Shown: positions 52,957-61,304 of the stretch, in pieces
Layout: each line of letters starts with the position of its first letter
Position numbering within the stretch: position 1 is the first letter of the stretch
Assembly (NCBI RefSeq): GCF_019710575.1
Contig: NZ_JAHWFK010000003.1
Location: 62,001-126,000 of the forward strand
Direction: 5' to 3'
DNA from: Paractinoplanes polyasparticus
Lineage (GTDB): Bacteria; Actinomycetota; Actinomycetes; Mycobacteriales; Micromonosporaceae
DNA: 64,000 bases
Translations under genes and position numbers: made by a program
The notes under the pieces: generated by a model
Told to the model about the DNA's origin: nothing
Database searches by the model: none
What the model saw: the letters and a program-made list of their open reading frames with translations, nothing else

Positions 52957-53822
52957 CCCCGTACCGGTTCGCCGGGCGCACCGCCGTCCTGACCGGCGCC
53001 GCCAGCGGCATCGGCGAGCAGTTGGCGTACGGCCTGGCCCAGCGCGGCAGTCATCTCGTGCTCGTCGACGTCGCGCCGCTCGACGCGGTCGCCGCCCGCA
53101 TCCGGGAGGCACACCCCGCCCTGCAGGTCGAGACCCTCCAGGCCGACCTGAGCGACCGGGCCGAGGTCACGGCCGTCGCCGATCGGGTGCTGTCCGCCCA
53201 TCCCGCCCTCGGCCTGCTGATCAACAACGCCGGCATCGCGCTCGGCGGCCGCTTCGACCAGGTGACTGTGGACGAGTTCGAGACCGTGATGAACGTGAAC
53301 TTCCGCGCCCCGATGCTGTTGACCCACGCGCTGCTGCCCGCGCTCACGGCCACGCCGGGCGGCCACCTCGTCAACGTGTCCAGCCTGTTCGGGCTCATCG
53401 CGCCGTACGGCCAGAGCGCGTACTCGGCGAGCAAGTTCGCCCTGCGTGGCCTGAGCCAGGTGCTGCGAGCCGAACTGGCCGAGAACGGCGTGGGAGTCAC
53501 GACCGTGCACCCCGGCGGCATCCGGACCAGCATCGCGACCAGCGCCCGCATGGGCAGCAAGGTGCCCGTCGACGAGATCGCCCCGCAGTTGCGGTCGTTC
53601 GACGCCCTGCTGACGTTTCCGCCCGAGAAGGCGGCTGCCCAGATCCTCGACGCCGTGACCCGCCGCCGGGCCCGCCTGCTGATCGCCTCCAGCGCCAAGC
53701 TGCCCGACCTGCTGGCCCGCCTCGCACCGGTCGGCCACACGAAGCTCATAGCCCTCGTCACCGCGGCGGTGAACAGCCGCAGCCGCCCCGGCGCGGCATC
53801 GCCGAATCCCGTCGCCGACTAA
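52953..53822 (+). CDS. short-chain dehydrogenase/reductase
   Basis: 289 residues; ATG overlaps the monooxygenase stop (ATGA). TGAASGIGEQLA cofactor site, LLINNAGIA, catalytic Ser in VNVSSLFG, YSASK. The C-terminal extension with HPGGIRTSIATSARMGS resembles SDRs that make ketones from secondary alcohols. Likely works before the monooxygenase: alcohol to ketone, then ketone to ester (inference). Confidence 0.86.
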   Translation: MTPYRFAGRTAVLTGAASGIGEQLAYGLAQRGSHLVLVDVAPLDAVAARIREAHPALQVETLQADLSDRAEVTAVADRVLSAHPALGLLINNAGIALGGRFDQVTVDEFETVMNVNFRAPMLLTHALLPALTATPGGHLVNVSSLFGLIAPYGQSAYSASKFALRGLSQVLRAELAENGVGVTTVHPGGIRTSIATSARMGSKVPVDEIAPQLRSFDALLTFPPEKAAAQILDAVTRRRARLLIASSAKLPDLLARLAPVGHTKLIALVTAAVNSRSRPGAASPNPVAD

Positions 53823-53832
53823 GGCGTGTTCG

Positions 53833-53910
53833 CATGTGGCCGACAAGGGCTACAGCAGCGACGCCTTTCGGCGGGCGTGCATCGAGCGCGGCACCGAACC
53901 ACCACCCCGG
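53833..53910 (+). pseudogene. IS5-like transposase fragment
   Basis: HVADKGYSSDAFRRACIERG, then TEP, is the strand around the second catalytic Asp of DDE transposases of the IS5/IS1182 type. Only about 26 codons remain, with no start or end. Confidence 0.6.
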
Positions 53911-53944
53911 TCACCTGCCGCTGCCGGCCGCGCTGACCCGGCGC

Positions 53945-54475
53945 CTACACACTGACCCATTCGGTGCAGTGAATGCCCGTGAAGGAATGTCCGAAAATGC
54001 GGTCCTTCTTCAGGTCGACGTTCTTCTTCGTCTGCTGCTTGAATTTCAGCGAGCTGACCTCACCGCAGGCCCGTACTGCGTTGAAGCCGCTGGTGCTCCA
54101 CGCCGTGGTGTAAGTGCTGTGGTGGTTGTTCGGCGCCACCTTGCGGATGGCGGACTGCTCCCAGTTCGCCCCGCCGTCGCTGGAGCGGTCGAGCCACACG
54201 TCACCGCGGAAGTCCCAGCCGGGCGTCAAGCCGCTCAACAGGCCCCACGCGCATCCGGCCGCAGCGGAATAGCGCAGCGTCACATCCCCCCGGCCCAGCG
54301 ACACCGTGGCCGGCTCGGTGAAGTCACCCGACTCCGCGAGTTCAGCAGCGCCGGCCCGGGTCTCGGAACACCCGGCTGCCTGCGCCGGCGAACCGGACGC
54401 CACCAACCCGGCTCCCGCGATTGGTGCCGCGAGCAGAGCCGCCATCGGCCGGACCCGGCTGCCAATTCTGATCAT
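53945..54475 (-). CDS. secreted protein of unknown function
   Basis: 176 residues from ATG 54475 (AAGGGA upstream). Signal peptide MAALLAAPIAGAGLVASG, ending at AQA. The mature part has Cys pairs (AGCSETR, AGCAWGL, RACGEV, IHCTEW) and VTLRYSAAAGCAWG, which recalls DUF2690-like extracellular domains, although this is weak. Flanked on both sides by transposase fragments, so it may have come in with them. Confidence 0.6.
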   Translation of the reverse strand: MIRIGSRVRPMAALLAAPIAGAGLVASGSPAQAAGCSETRAGAAELAESGDFTEPATVSLGRGDVTLRYSAAAGCAWGLLSGLTPGWDFRGDVWLDRSSDGGANWEQSAIRKVAPNNHHSTYTTAWSTSGFNAVRACGEVSSLKFKQQTKKNVDLKKDRIFGHSFTGIHCTEWVSV

Positions 54476-54745
54476 CTTTGATCCCTTCGGCCACGGCACA
54501 CAGCTGCGTGCGTCCTCTTACCTTCGGTCGCAGACGGCCTGTTCACCAAACGGATGAGCACCCTCGAAAAGGTGACTTGCGCTCGAACCGTCAACGAGCG
54601 AAAAAGCAATTACGCCGGCCGGACACCGCCTTTACCTTGGTTGTCACCAGCCCACCAGCAAGAAGCAACCGATGAGTCGCCGACCCGCTGAACACAATTC
54701 GCAGCATCCGCTGTGACGTTCGGCTGTCCGCGTATTCGCGGTGCA

Positions 54746-54812
54746 CATCAGGTAGGTGGCCCACCGCAGCAGGGTGAGCCGCAGGGTCGGGGCGACGGGC
54801 GATCGCCCGGCC
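54746..54812. repeat. degenerate 66-bp copy of alpha/beta hydrolase gene segment
   Basis: These bases match 56677-56742 in the same orientation with a few mismatches and one inserted base. In the hydrolase they encode part of GRAIARRPDLRLHLLRWATY; here the insertion breaks the frame. So it is a decayed partial duplication 1.9 kb from the intact gene. Confidence 0.65.
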
Positions 54813-54827
54813 GAGGCTGTCACGTCG

Positions 54828-55049
54828 GCAGAGGCCGTGAACAGATCTCACGCCCGCATCCGTGCTCGCGGTGAACGCGTCGTCGTCACCCTCAAGACAT
54901 GGAAAGCCGTGGCCAAGCCGCGCTGCAGCCCGTCCCGGACGACGCGATCCCGCAAGCCATCCTCGCTCTACGCCCCGTCGAGAACCCGCTCCACAGAGGC
55001 TCTACGCCCCATCGAGAACCCGCTCCACAGAGGATGGAAGAGCTACTGA
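54828..55049 (+). pseudogene. C-terminal fragment of a DDE_Tnp_4-type transposase
   Basis: AEAVNRSHARIRARGERVVV and TLKTWKAVAKPRCSPSRTTR match the end of DDE transposases whose usual text is HARIRARGERAVATLKTWKIL. The frame then passes through a 34-bp tandem duplication and stops at 55049. A different family from the fragment at 53833. The rest of 54500-54745 and 55050-55242 shows no gene. Confidence 0.65.
54965..55032. repeat. 34-bp tandem duplication
   Basis: Two head-to-tail units (54965-54998 and 54999-55032), starting GCTCTACGCCCC and ending CTCCACAGAG, differ at one base (CGTCGAG against CATCGAG). It lies in transposase debris, so is probably a replication slip. Confidence 0.85.
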
Positions 55050-55242
55050 TCAACTGAATCCGCCAGGAGATCGTGTCAGAACCTTTAACAGTCGTCTCAG
55101 ATTCGCTCGGTATGAAGTCTGCGTCAGATGATCGAGGTAACCCGTGCGTCGACACCTGGGCGCGCCTGGTGCGACGAAGGGTTGATCTGAGAAATCGTGC
55201 AGACGGATGCCGCACCACACACACACCTGAAGAGAGACTGAC

Positions 55243-56370
55243 ATGAAGTCCATGGGACGCCGCGGCTTTCTGGCCGCTGCCACGGCACTCGGCGCCGGCG
55301 CCGGCTTGTCCACGTATGCCGCTGTTTCGGCAGCGGACGGGGACAAGACTCCGGACAAGACTCCGGACATCGCATTGCGAGACCGGGACCTGCCCTTCAT
55401 CGGCACGGAGGAGACCTTCACCACCCCCGCGTTGTTGAAGCTGAACTCCATCAACCAGGATCACATAGCGTTCCTCGAGGAAATTGGTCTTTCGGATCTG
55501 GGCGAACGCCGCATCGGCGATATGGACGCGGGGGGACTCAACGTTCAAATCCTCTCCGCTCATACACCGTCCGTACAAAATGTCCCCGGGCAGAGGGGCA
55601 TCGACCTTGCCCATCGCCTCAACCGGCAACTTGTGGACGGGCCGATCGCCAAGTATCCGGGCCGCTTCAAGGCTTTCGCCACGTTGCCCTTGCAGAGCCC
55701 GGAGGCGGCGGCGGACGAACTGGAACGCTCGGTCAAGGAAGATGGCTTCCTGGGCGCGCTGACCAACGGACACATCACGAAGAAGTATCTCGATCACCCC
55801 GATTTCGAGCCTGTGCTGGCACGTGCCCAAGCTCTCGATGTGCCGATCTACCTGCATCCCGGCTATCCGGCTGACGAGGTCTTCCAGATCTACTACAGCA
55901 CCACGCGGTCCACATACACGGAAGAGTTCCAGGACTACATCTTCAGTGGGTCCGGATACGGCTGGCACCAGGAGGTGCTGACCCAATGCATTCGGATGAT
56001 CGCGTACGGGGTCTTCGACAGATTCCCCAAACTGAAGATCATCATCGGCCACATGGGCGAAGGTCTTCCCTTCTACTACAAGCGGATTATCGAAGACATG
56101 GGCGAGCCGACCGAGAACTCGCTCGAGAAGCCCATCGGGCAGTACTTCCAGGACAACTTCTGGATCACCACCAGCGCATTCCCCCAGACCGAACTGCTCG
56201 ATCTCCTGCTGAAGTTCATCAGCGTGGATCGAGTGATGTTCGCAACCGATTACCCGTTCGCGGACATCAAGGCGCAGACCGACTGGTTCCGCGGAGTCGA
56301 CATGCCACGGGAAGACAAGGAAAAGATCGCGTTCCGAAATGCCGAGAAACTGTTCCGAATGAAAGTCTGA
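55243..56370 (+). CDS. Tat-exported amidohydrolase (ACMSD/decarboxylase family)
   Basis: 375 residues. Twin-Arg signal MGRRGFLAAATALGAGAGLS. The amidohydrolase_2 barrel has TEETFTTPALL (metal Glu), VPIYLHPGYPADE and IIIGHMGEGLPFYY (metal/catalytic His) and MFATDYPFADI (catalytic Asp), as in 2,3-dihydroxybenzoate and gamma-resorcylate decarboxylases. Family enzymes decarboxylate or hydrate aromatic acids in the cytosol; an exported form is less usual. GAGAG upstream of ATG 55243. GC content is a little lower than its neighbours and it lies beside IS debris, hinting at transfer. Confidence 0.85.
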   Translation: MKSMGRRGFLAAATALGAGAGLSTYAAVSAADGDKTPDKTPDIALRDRDLPFIGTEETFTTPALLKLNSINQDHIAFLEEIGLSDLGERRIGDMDAGGLNVQILSAHTPSVQNVPGQRGIDLAHRLNRQLVDGPIAKYPGRFKAFATLPLQSPEAAADELERSVKEDGFLGALTNGHITKKYLDHPDFEPVLARAQALDVPIYLHPGYPADEVFQIYYSTTRSTYTEEFQDYIFSGSGYGWHQEVLTQCIRMIAYGVFDRFPKLKIIIGHMGEGLPFYYKRIIEDMGEPTENSLEKPIGQYFQDNFWITTSAFPQTELLDLLLKFISVDRVMFATDYPFADIKAQTDWFRGVDMPREDKEKIAFRNAEKLFRMKV

Positions 56371-56388
56371 CACGTCCCGGAACAGGCC

Positions 56389-57228
56389 TCAGTCCTGAGT
56401 TTGCACGGCCCGGGGTGCGGCCTCGTCGAACAGCATCGTCACGTGGTTGGCCGCGATGCGTTCGGCGGTCAGGCGCGGCAGCTCGGTGCGGCCGGCTTCG
56501 AGGGCGCGGTCGGTGATGAACGGGCGGGTGGAGTCGTCGCCGTCGTGCTCGGCCAGGATCAGGTGGACGGGAACGTCGAGGGCGGCCAGCAGCGGCAGCG
56601 TGGGGGCGCCGGTCAGGGTGTCCACGGCGTCGTCGATCAGGCGGGCCCGGTCGACCCGGGGGCGTCCGGCGCCGTCCATCAGGTAGGTGGCCCACCGCAG
56701 CAGGTGGAGCCGCAGGTCGGGGCGGCGGGCGATCGCGCGGCCCTCGACCTGGTCGACGAACGTGCCGGCGTCGGGGAAGGCACGGCCCAGCGGGCGCACG
56801 ATCAGCTTCCACTGGGCGCGGACCACGGGACGCCGCAGGGTCCACCGTGGCTCGGGCAGCACGCCGCCGTCGAGCAGCACCAGCTTGCGTACGCGGTCGC
56901 CCAGCTTCGCCGCGACCAGGGGCGCCAGATAACCGCCCATCGAGTGGCCCACCAGCACCACGTCGTCGAGGGCGCATTCGTCGGCGAGCCGCACGACCTC
57001 GGCAGCGTGCCCGGCCAGGCCCGGCGCCGCCTTGGTGGTCACCGAGCCGCCACGGCCGGGCAGGTCGGGGGCGATCACCCGGCTGCCGGGCAGCGCCTCG
57101 GCCAGCGCCCGCCACACCTCGGACGTGTTGGTCAGCCCGTGCAGGGCCAGCACCGTGGGGCCGTCCGCGCCGGCATTCCAGTCGGCGCAGGTGAGTCCGG
57201 CGATGTCGCGCCGTTCGGACTGAGTCAC
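56389..57228 (-). CDS. alpha/beta hydrolase
   Basis: 279 residues. LALHGLTNTSEVWRALAEAL (oxyanion turn), nucleophile elbow VLVGHSMGGYLAP (Ser), acid in LILAEHDGDD, and His in AANHVTMLFDE. Substrate not visible. A partial decayed copy is at 54746-54812. Convergent with the amidohydrolase. Confidence 0.86.
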   Translation of the reverse strand: MTQSERRDIAGLTCADWNAGADGPTVLALHGLTNTSEVWRALAEALPGSRVIAPDLPGRGGSVTTKAAPGLAGHAAEVVRLADECALDDVVLVGHSMGGYLAPLVAAKLGDRVRKLVLLDGGVLPEPRWTLRRPVVRAQWKLIVRPLGRAFPDAGTFVDQVEGRAIARRPDLRLHLLRWATYLMDGAGRPRVDRARLIDDAVDTLTGAPTLPLLAALDVPVHLILAEHDGDDSTRPFITDRALEAGRTELPRLTAERIAANHVTMLFDEAAPRAVQTQD

Positions 57229-57321
57229 GCGGCGACCCTAGCGCCCGCGGGCACGCCCGGACCGCCGGGAGTCGCCGGGTTCCGGAAGCCGACCGTCCGG
57301 AATGGCCCCTATGGTGACGCC

Positions 57322-57894
57322 ATGACCGACATTCCGTGGGAGCCGCCGCTGGCCGGCTCCGAGACCGAGCATCTGCTGGGCGCGCTCGACCGGATGCGGA
57401 CGACGTTCCGCTGGAAGGCCGACGGCCTCGACGAAGCCGGCCTGAGCGCCCGGCTCGGCCCTTCCACGCTGACCCTCGGCGGACTGCTCAAACACCTGGC
57501 CCTGGTCGAGGACTACAAGATCGCCACGAGGTTCTTCGGCGAGCCGCTGACCGGCTGGGACGACCTCGACCCGGACGACGAGGACTCGGAGTTCACGTCG
57601 GCCGTCAACGACGAACCCGGTTCCCTGTACGCCCGGTACGACGACGCGGTCGCCCGGTGCCGAGCCCGGCTCGACGCCGCCCTGGCCGACGGCGGCCTCG
57701 ACCAGCTCGCGGCCGCGCCACTGCCCGACGGTTCCCGCTTCAGCCTCCGCCGCATCGTCGTCGATCTGGTCGAGGAGTACGGCCGCCACACCGGCCACGC
57801 CGACCTGCTGCGCGAGGCGGTCGACGGCCGCACCGGCGAGGACCCGCCGGCCGGCTGGCGTCCCGTCTCGGGCCACTACGCGTTCCACGGCTGA
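57322..57894 (+). CDS. DinB-family protein
   Basis: 190 residues, four-helix bundle: HLLGALDRMRTTFRWKADGL, LGGLLKHLALVEDYKIATRF (first metal His), VDLVEEYGRHTGHADLLREA (two more His). DUF664/DinB_2 group, with possible metal-dependent thiol-transfer activity. ATG 57322. Confidence 0.85.
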   Translation: MTDIPWEPPLAGSETEHLLGALDRMRTTFRWKADGLDEAGLSARLGPSTLTLGGLLKHLALVEDYKIATRFFGEPLTGWDDLDPDDEDSEFTSAVNDEPGSLYARYDDAVARCRARLDAALADGGLDQLAAAPLPDGSRFSLRRIVVDLVEEYGRHTGHADLLREAVDGRTGEDPPAGWRPVSGHYAFHG

Positions 57895-57927
57895 AACGGC
57901 CGCCCGGCCCGCTCACCGGCTTCCCGG

Positions 57928-58215
57928 TCAGGCGTCCACGGTGAGGTGGACGGTCACCGTGTCGCCGATCCCGAGCTTCTCGCCGCGGCGGACGGCCGAC
58001 TTGATGGGGACGATGTAGCGGCCGTCCTTGGGCCACAGCGAGGTCGTCCAATCGGTGGCGCCGATGCGGGCGGTCACCGGGATCATCCCCCAGCCGTAAC
58101 TGACCAACGCCGACGCCGACTCGATGGCCGCGCACTCCTCGTCGGGCACCGTGACGAAGTGCCACGGCGCCGGGCCCCGCCAGAACCAGATCTCGCCCGT
58201 GAACCGCAGATCCAT
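57928..58215 (-). CDS. DUF1905-domain protein
   Basis: 95 residues (MDLRFTGEIWFWRGPAPWHF). VTVPDEECAAIESASALVSY, GMIPVTARIGATDW, then SLWPKDGRYIVPIKSAVRRG and LGIGDTVTVHLTVD are the full DUF1905 beta-barrel. Function unknown in the family; often beside YdeI-like proteins. Confidence 0.85.
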   Translation of the reverse strand: MDLRFTGEIWFWRGPAPWHFVTVPDEECAAIESASALVSYGWGMIPVTARIGATDWTTSLWPKDGRYIVPIKSAVRRGEKLGIGDTVTVHLTVDA

Positions 58216-58330
58216 GGCCAAACCCTAGCGACGGCCACCGATCGACCCTCCGGCGACACAGGCGCGCGGGAAATCGGTCGTGTAGGAACGCCCTGGTGGG
58301 GTACCCGGCGCGACGCCGCGGTCCGACGCG

Positions 58331-58948
58331 GTGCTACGAGGGATGGGGAAGCGGTTGCCCAAGATTGTGGACCACGACCAGCGACGCGGGGAGATCGTCG
58401 AAGCCTTCCTCTCGGTGGTCGAGCGCGACGGTCCGGCGGCGGCCAGCAGCCGGGCCATCGCGGCCGAGCTGGGGGTGGGAGCGGGTGCGCTCTGGCACTA
58501 CTTCGACAGCTTGGACGCGGTGGTGGCGGCGGCCTGCCGGCAGGTGCTGACGGGCGCCGACGCGCGCATCGCCGCGGCGGTCGCCGGCCGGCGGGGGCTG
58601 AACGCGCTCGAGGCCACGTTGTGCGAGATTCTGCCGCTGGCCAAGCAGACCCGGGACGAGGCGAAGGTGGTGATGGGCTTCTGGGGGCGGCTGGCGGTCG
58701 ACCGGCAGATCGCGACCGGGAAGTCGGACGCCCTGTCCATGTGGGGTGGCCGAGTGCGCCGGCACCTCACCGAGGCGGCCGAGGACCGCGAGCTCGTACG
58801 GGAGGTGCCCGTCGACTCCCTGGCCGACGTCCTGCTGTCGATCGCCATCGGTCAGCAGGTGCACGCTGTTCTCGATGCGGATCAGGGCGACCCGCAACGC
58901 CAGCTCGCCCTGGTCCAGCATTGCCTCGAGCCGTGGCGGCCTTCCTGA
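58331..58948 (+). CDS. TetR-family regulator
   Basis: Up to 205 residues; starts at GTG 58331, ATG 58343 or TTG 58355 (MPKIVDHDQRRGEI, GGGGAAG before it) are possible. HTH: IVEAFLSVVERDGPAAASSR, then AAELGVGAGALWHYFDSLDA. Target unknown; the DUF1905 gene is divergent from it. Confidence 0.8.
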   Translation: MLRGMGKRLPKIVDHDQRRGEIVEAFLSVVERDGPAAASSRAIAAELGVGAGALWHYFDSLDAVVAAACRQVLTGADARIAAAVAGRRGLNALEATLCEILPLAKQTRDEAKVVMGFWGRLAVDRQIATGKSDALSMWGGRVRRHLTEAAEDRELVREVPVDSLADVLLSIAIGQQVHAVLDADQGDPQRQLALVQHCLEPWRPS

Positions 58949-59062
58949 CACGGCGGCACGCAGGACCCTGAGCCGGGCACGAACGACTAATACCTATTGA
59001 GCAGATAGGAATGCTATGGTGGCGCGGTTCCCGCCGGACCGCGACCTTGAGCGAGGCGCCGC

Positions 59063-60094
59063 GTGACCACCATGACCGAGCAGGCTGCTGCCCTGCTTCT
59101 CGCCGAGCACGCCTTCTCACCGGCCACGCCCGGCTTCGTCGGCGCCGAGGTCGACCTGCCGCTGGGCTCGCCCGGCCTGCCCGATGCCCTGTTCACGGCG
59201 CTGGCCCTGCGGCCCGCGCTGCGGCACGGCTTCCTCACCGCCCGGTCGGCCCGGCTCGCCGTCGTCAGCGGTCCACCCTCACCCGGGCTCGAGATCTGCC
59301 TGGCCCGCATGGCCGACGATCTGGCCGGCGCGCAGCTGTCGCCCGGCACGGCAGGCAGCGACCACGTAGGCATCGTGCCGGGCGACGGCGACGAAGGCGG
59401 AGTTCGCGTCTCGCTCGAGGCGGGCCTCGACGGCGGCGGCCCGCTCGGGCTGAGCCGCCGCTGGGCGCTGGCCGGCACGCTCGCGCCCGTGCTGGCGGCC
59501 GCCTTCGCCAACTCGCCGCTGCGGGACGGGCAGCCCACCGGCTGGCGCAGCACCCGGCAGGCCCGGCACCGGGAGCACCCGGTGCTGCCGCCGATCGCCG
59601 ATCCACGCGCCGCATGGGCCGCGTACGTGCTCGCCTCGGACGGCCCGTTCCGGGCAACCGCCCAGCCCCGGCTGGGTGATCTCATCCGGCACGTCGATGC
59701 GCTGCACCCGCCGGTGGCCGCCCGCGGGCACCTGGAGATCGACGTAGCCGACCGTCAGCCCGGCGACGGCTGGCGGGTCGTCGTCGCGGTGACCACGGCG
59801 CTGTTGGACGATCCGCGGGCGGCCGCGGCGACCGAGCAGATCACGGCGCCGCTCGCCGCCGAGCCCCGGTTGTGGGAACGGGCGGCGCGCGACGCGCTCA
59901 CCGACCCCGTGCTGGCGGCGGCCGCGCGGGGGTGCTTCGTCGAGGCGTACGGCACCCTGGCCCGCCACGGCGCCGGCCGCGACCTGCGGGACGCCGTCGC
60001 CGAGTTCACCGAGCGCTACGTCATGCGCGGCCGATGCCCGGCCGACGACCTGCTCGACGCCTGCGCGGAGGGCGTCAGGCCCGTTCCCCGGTGA
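59063..60094 (+). CDS. EgtA-like glutamate-cysteine ligase family protein
   Basis: 343 residues. VRVSLEAGLDGGG, then RRWALAGTLAPVLAAAFANS and PTGWRSTRQA match the core of EgtA, which makes gamma-glutamylcysteine for ergothioneine. It is shorter than usual EgtA (about 420), lacking most of the N-terminal ATP-site region, and no egtB/C/D follows. It may be a diverged or inactive paralogue. GTG 59063. Confidence 0.65.
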   Translation: MTTMTEQAAALLLAEHAFSPATPGFVGAEVDLPLGSPGLPDALFTALALRPALRHGFLTARSARLAVVSGPPSPGLEICLARMADDLAGAQLSPGTAGSDHVGIVPGDGDEGGVRVSLEAGLDGGGPLGLSRRWALAGTLAPVLAAAFANSPLRDGQPTGWRSTRQARHREHPVLPPIADPRAAWAAYVLASDGPFRATAQPRLGDLIRHVDALHPPVAARGHLEIDVADRQPGDGWRVVVAVTTALLDDPRAAAATEQITAPLAAEPRLWERAARDALTDPVLAAAARGCFVEAYGTLARHGAGRDLRDAVAEFTERYVMRGRCPADDLLDACAEGVRPVPR

Positions 60095-60512
60095 TGTAGT
60101 CGGCGAGACTGCTGCGCTCGTGCTCGAGCTCGTCGATGCGGAACTTCACCACGTCGCCGATGCTGACCACGCCGCGCAGCGCGCCGTCCTCGATCACCGG
60201 CACGTGACGGAACCGCCGCTCGGTCATCAGCCGTTCGACCTCGTCGAGCGCCGCGTCGCGGGTCACCGAGCGCACGTCGGTGGTCTGGATGGTGGCCACC
60301 GGCTCGGTCAGCACGGCCGCACCGCGGGCGGCCAGGGCCCGTACGATGTCGCGCTCGCTGACGATGCCGTCGACCCGGTCGCCGTCCCGGCTCACGATGA
60401 CCGCGCCGATCTTGTGCTCGGCCAGGACGGTGAGCAACTCCGTCACGTCCGCCTCGGGTGACACCGTCACCACTCGTTCGCCCTTGACCCGGAGAATGTC
60501 GCTGATCCGCAT
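60075..60512 (-). CDS. CBS-domain-pair protein
   Basis: 145 residues, two CBS units: MRISDILRVKGERVVTVSPE, GIVSERDIVRALAARG; then TTDVRSVTRDAALDEVERLM, HVPVIEDGALRGVVSIGDVV. Binds adenine nucleotides or similar ligands. The end overlaps the EgtA-like gene by 20 bases, convergently. Confidence 0.88.
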   Translation of the reverse strand: MRISDILRVKGERVVTVSPEADVTELLTVLAEHKIGAVIVSRDGDRVDGIVSERDIVRALAARGAAVLTEPVATIQTTDVRSVTRDAALDEVERLMTERRFRHVPVIEDGALRGVVSIGDVVKFRIDELEHERSSLADYITGERA

Positions 60513-60611
60513 GGTCGCCCTCTCCCGTCCCGCGATTCGGCCTGGAAACCTCCGCGGGACCTCGCAGCGCCGCGGGGCATACGCCTAGATGCCGTTATCC
60601 GGGACGCGATG

Positions 60612-61196
60612 TCAAGGGGTGCGTCCCTCTTCGGCGACGGGAACGAACAGCCGGGCCGAGGCCAGATCCCATTCCGACACGAGATCGACCGACTCCGGGT
60701 AGCGCAGCCACTGGAGTTGAAGGCCGTCCATCAGCGCCACGATCTGGCGGGCCAGGGCGGCGGGATCCTCGGCCTCACCCTCGGCCAGCTCGCTGAGCAT
60801 CTCGACCGTGCGCTGCTGGCGTTGGCTGAAGTAGGTGTGGGCCGGGTGGTCGGGGGTCAGCGACTCGGCCTCGAGAACGGCGAAGAGGCGGACGATCTCG
60901 GGCTGGGCGGCGTTACGACGAACCAGGGCCGCGCACGTCTCGCGCAGGGAGGTCGGCGCCTGCTCGAAGACCGAGCGCATGTCCTCCTCGTCGCGGCGGT
61001 CGAGCACGGCGACGAGCAGTCCGTCCTTCGAGCCGACGTGGTGCAGCAGGCCGGGCACGGTGAGCCCGCAGCCGTCGGCCACGTCCTGCATCGACAGGCC
61101 CCAGAAGCCTCGCTCGGCGATCAGGCGCGTCGTCACCTCGACGATCTGGCGCCGGCGCTCGGCGGCGGGAAGCCGCGCACGGTCACGCCGATACAT
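60612..61196 (-). CDS. TetR-family regulator of GH3 beta-glucosidase
   Basis: 194 residues from ATG 61196 (AGGAG eight bases before; GTG 61205 possible). HTH: IVEVTTRLIAERGFWGLSMQ, then GLTVPGLLHHVGSKDGLLVA. Divergent from the beta-glucosidase with a palindrome between. TetR control of a glycosidase is less common than LacI control. Confidence 0.83.
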   Translation of the reverse strand: MYRRDRARLPAAERRRQIVEVTTRLIAERGFWGLSMQDVADGCGLTVPGLLHHVGSKDGLLVAVLDRRDEEDMRSVFEQAPTSLRETCAALVRRNAAQPEIVRLFAVLEAESLTPDHPAHTYFSQRQQRTVEMLSELAEGEAEDPAALARQIVALMDGLQLQWLRYPESVDLVSEWDLASARLFVPVAEEGRTP

Positions 61197-61257
61197 CTCA
61201 CTGACTCCTGACTCTTGTCCAGCACGCAACGTAGAGGTTATGTTACGGCTTAGTTAT

Positions 61258-61270
61258 TACCTAGTAGGTA
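61258..61270. promoter_or_regulatory. palindrome between TetR and beta-glucosidase genes
   Basis: TACCTA-G-TAGGTA, perfect 6-bp arms, 62 bases from the TetR start and 35 from the GH3 start. AT-rich surroundings (61238-61275) fit a shared promoter. Likely operator of the divergent TetR. Confidence 0.55.
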
Positions 61271-61304
61271 CTCAGTAAGCTTCTCTCCCGCCGCCGGAGG
61301 ATTC

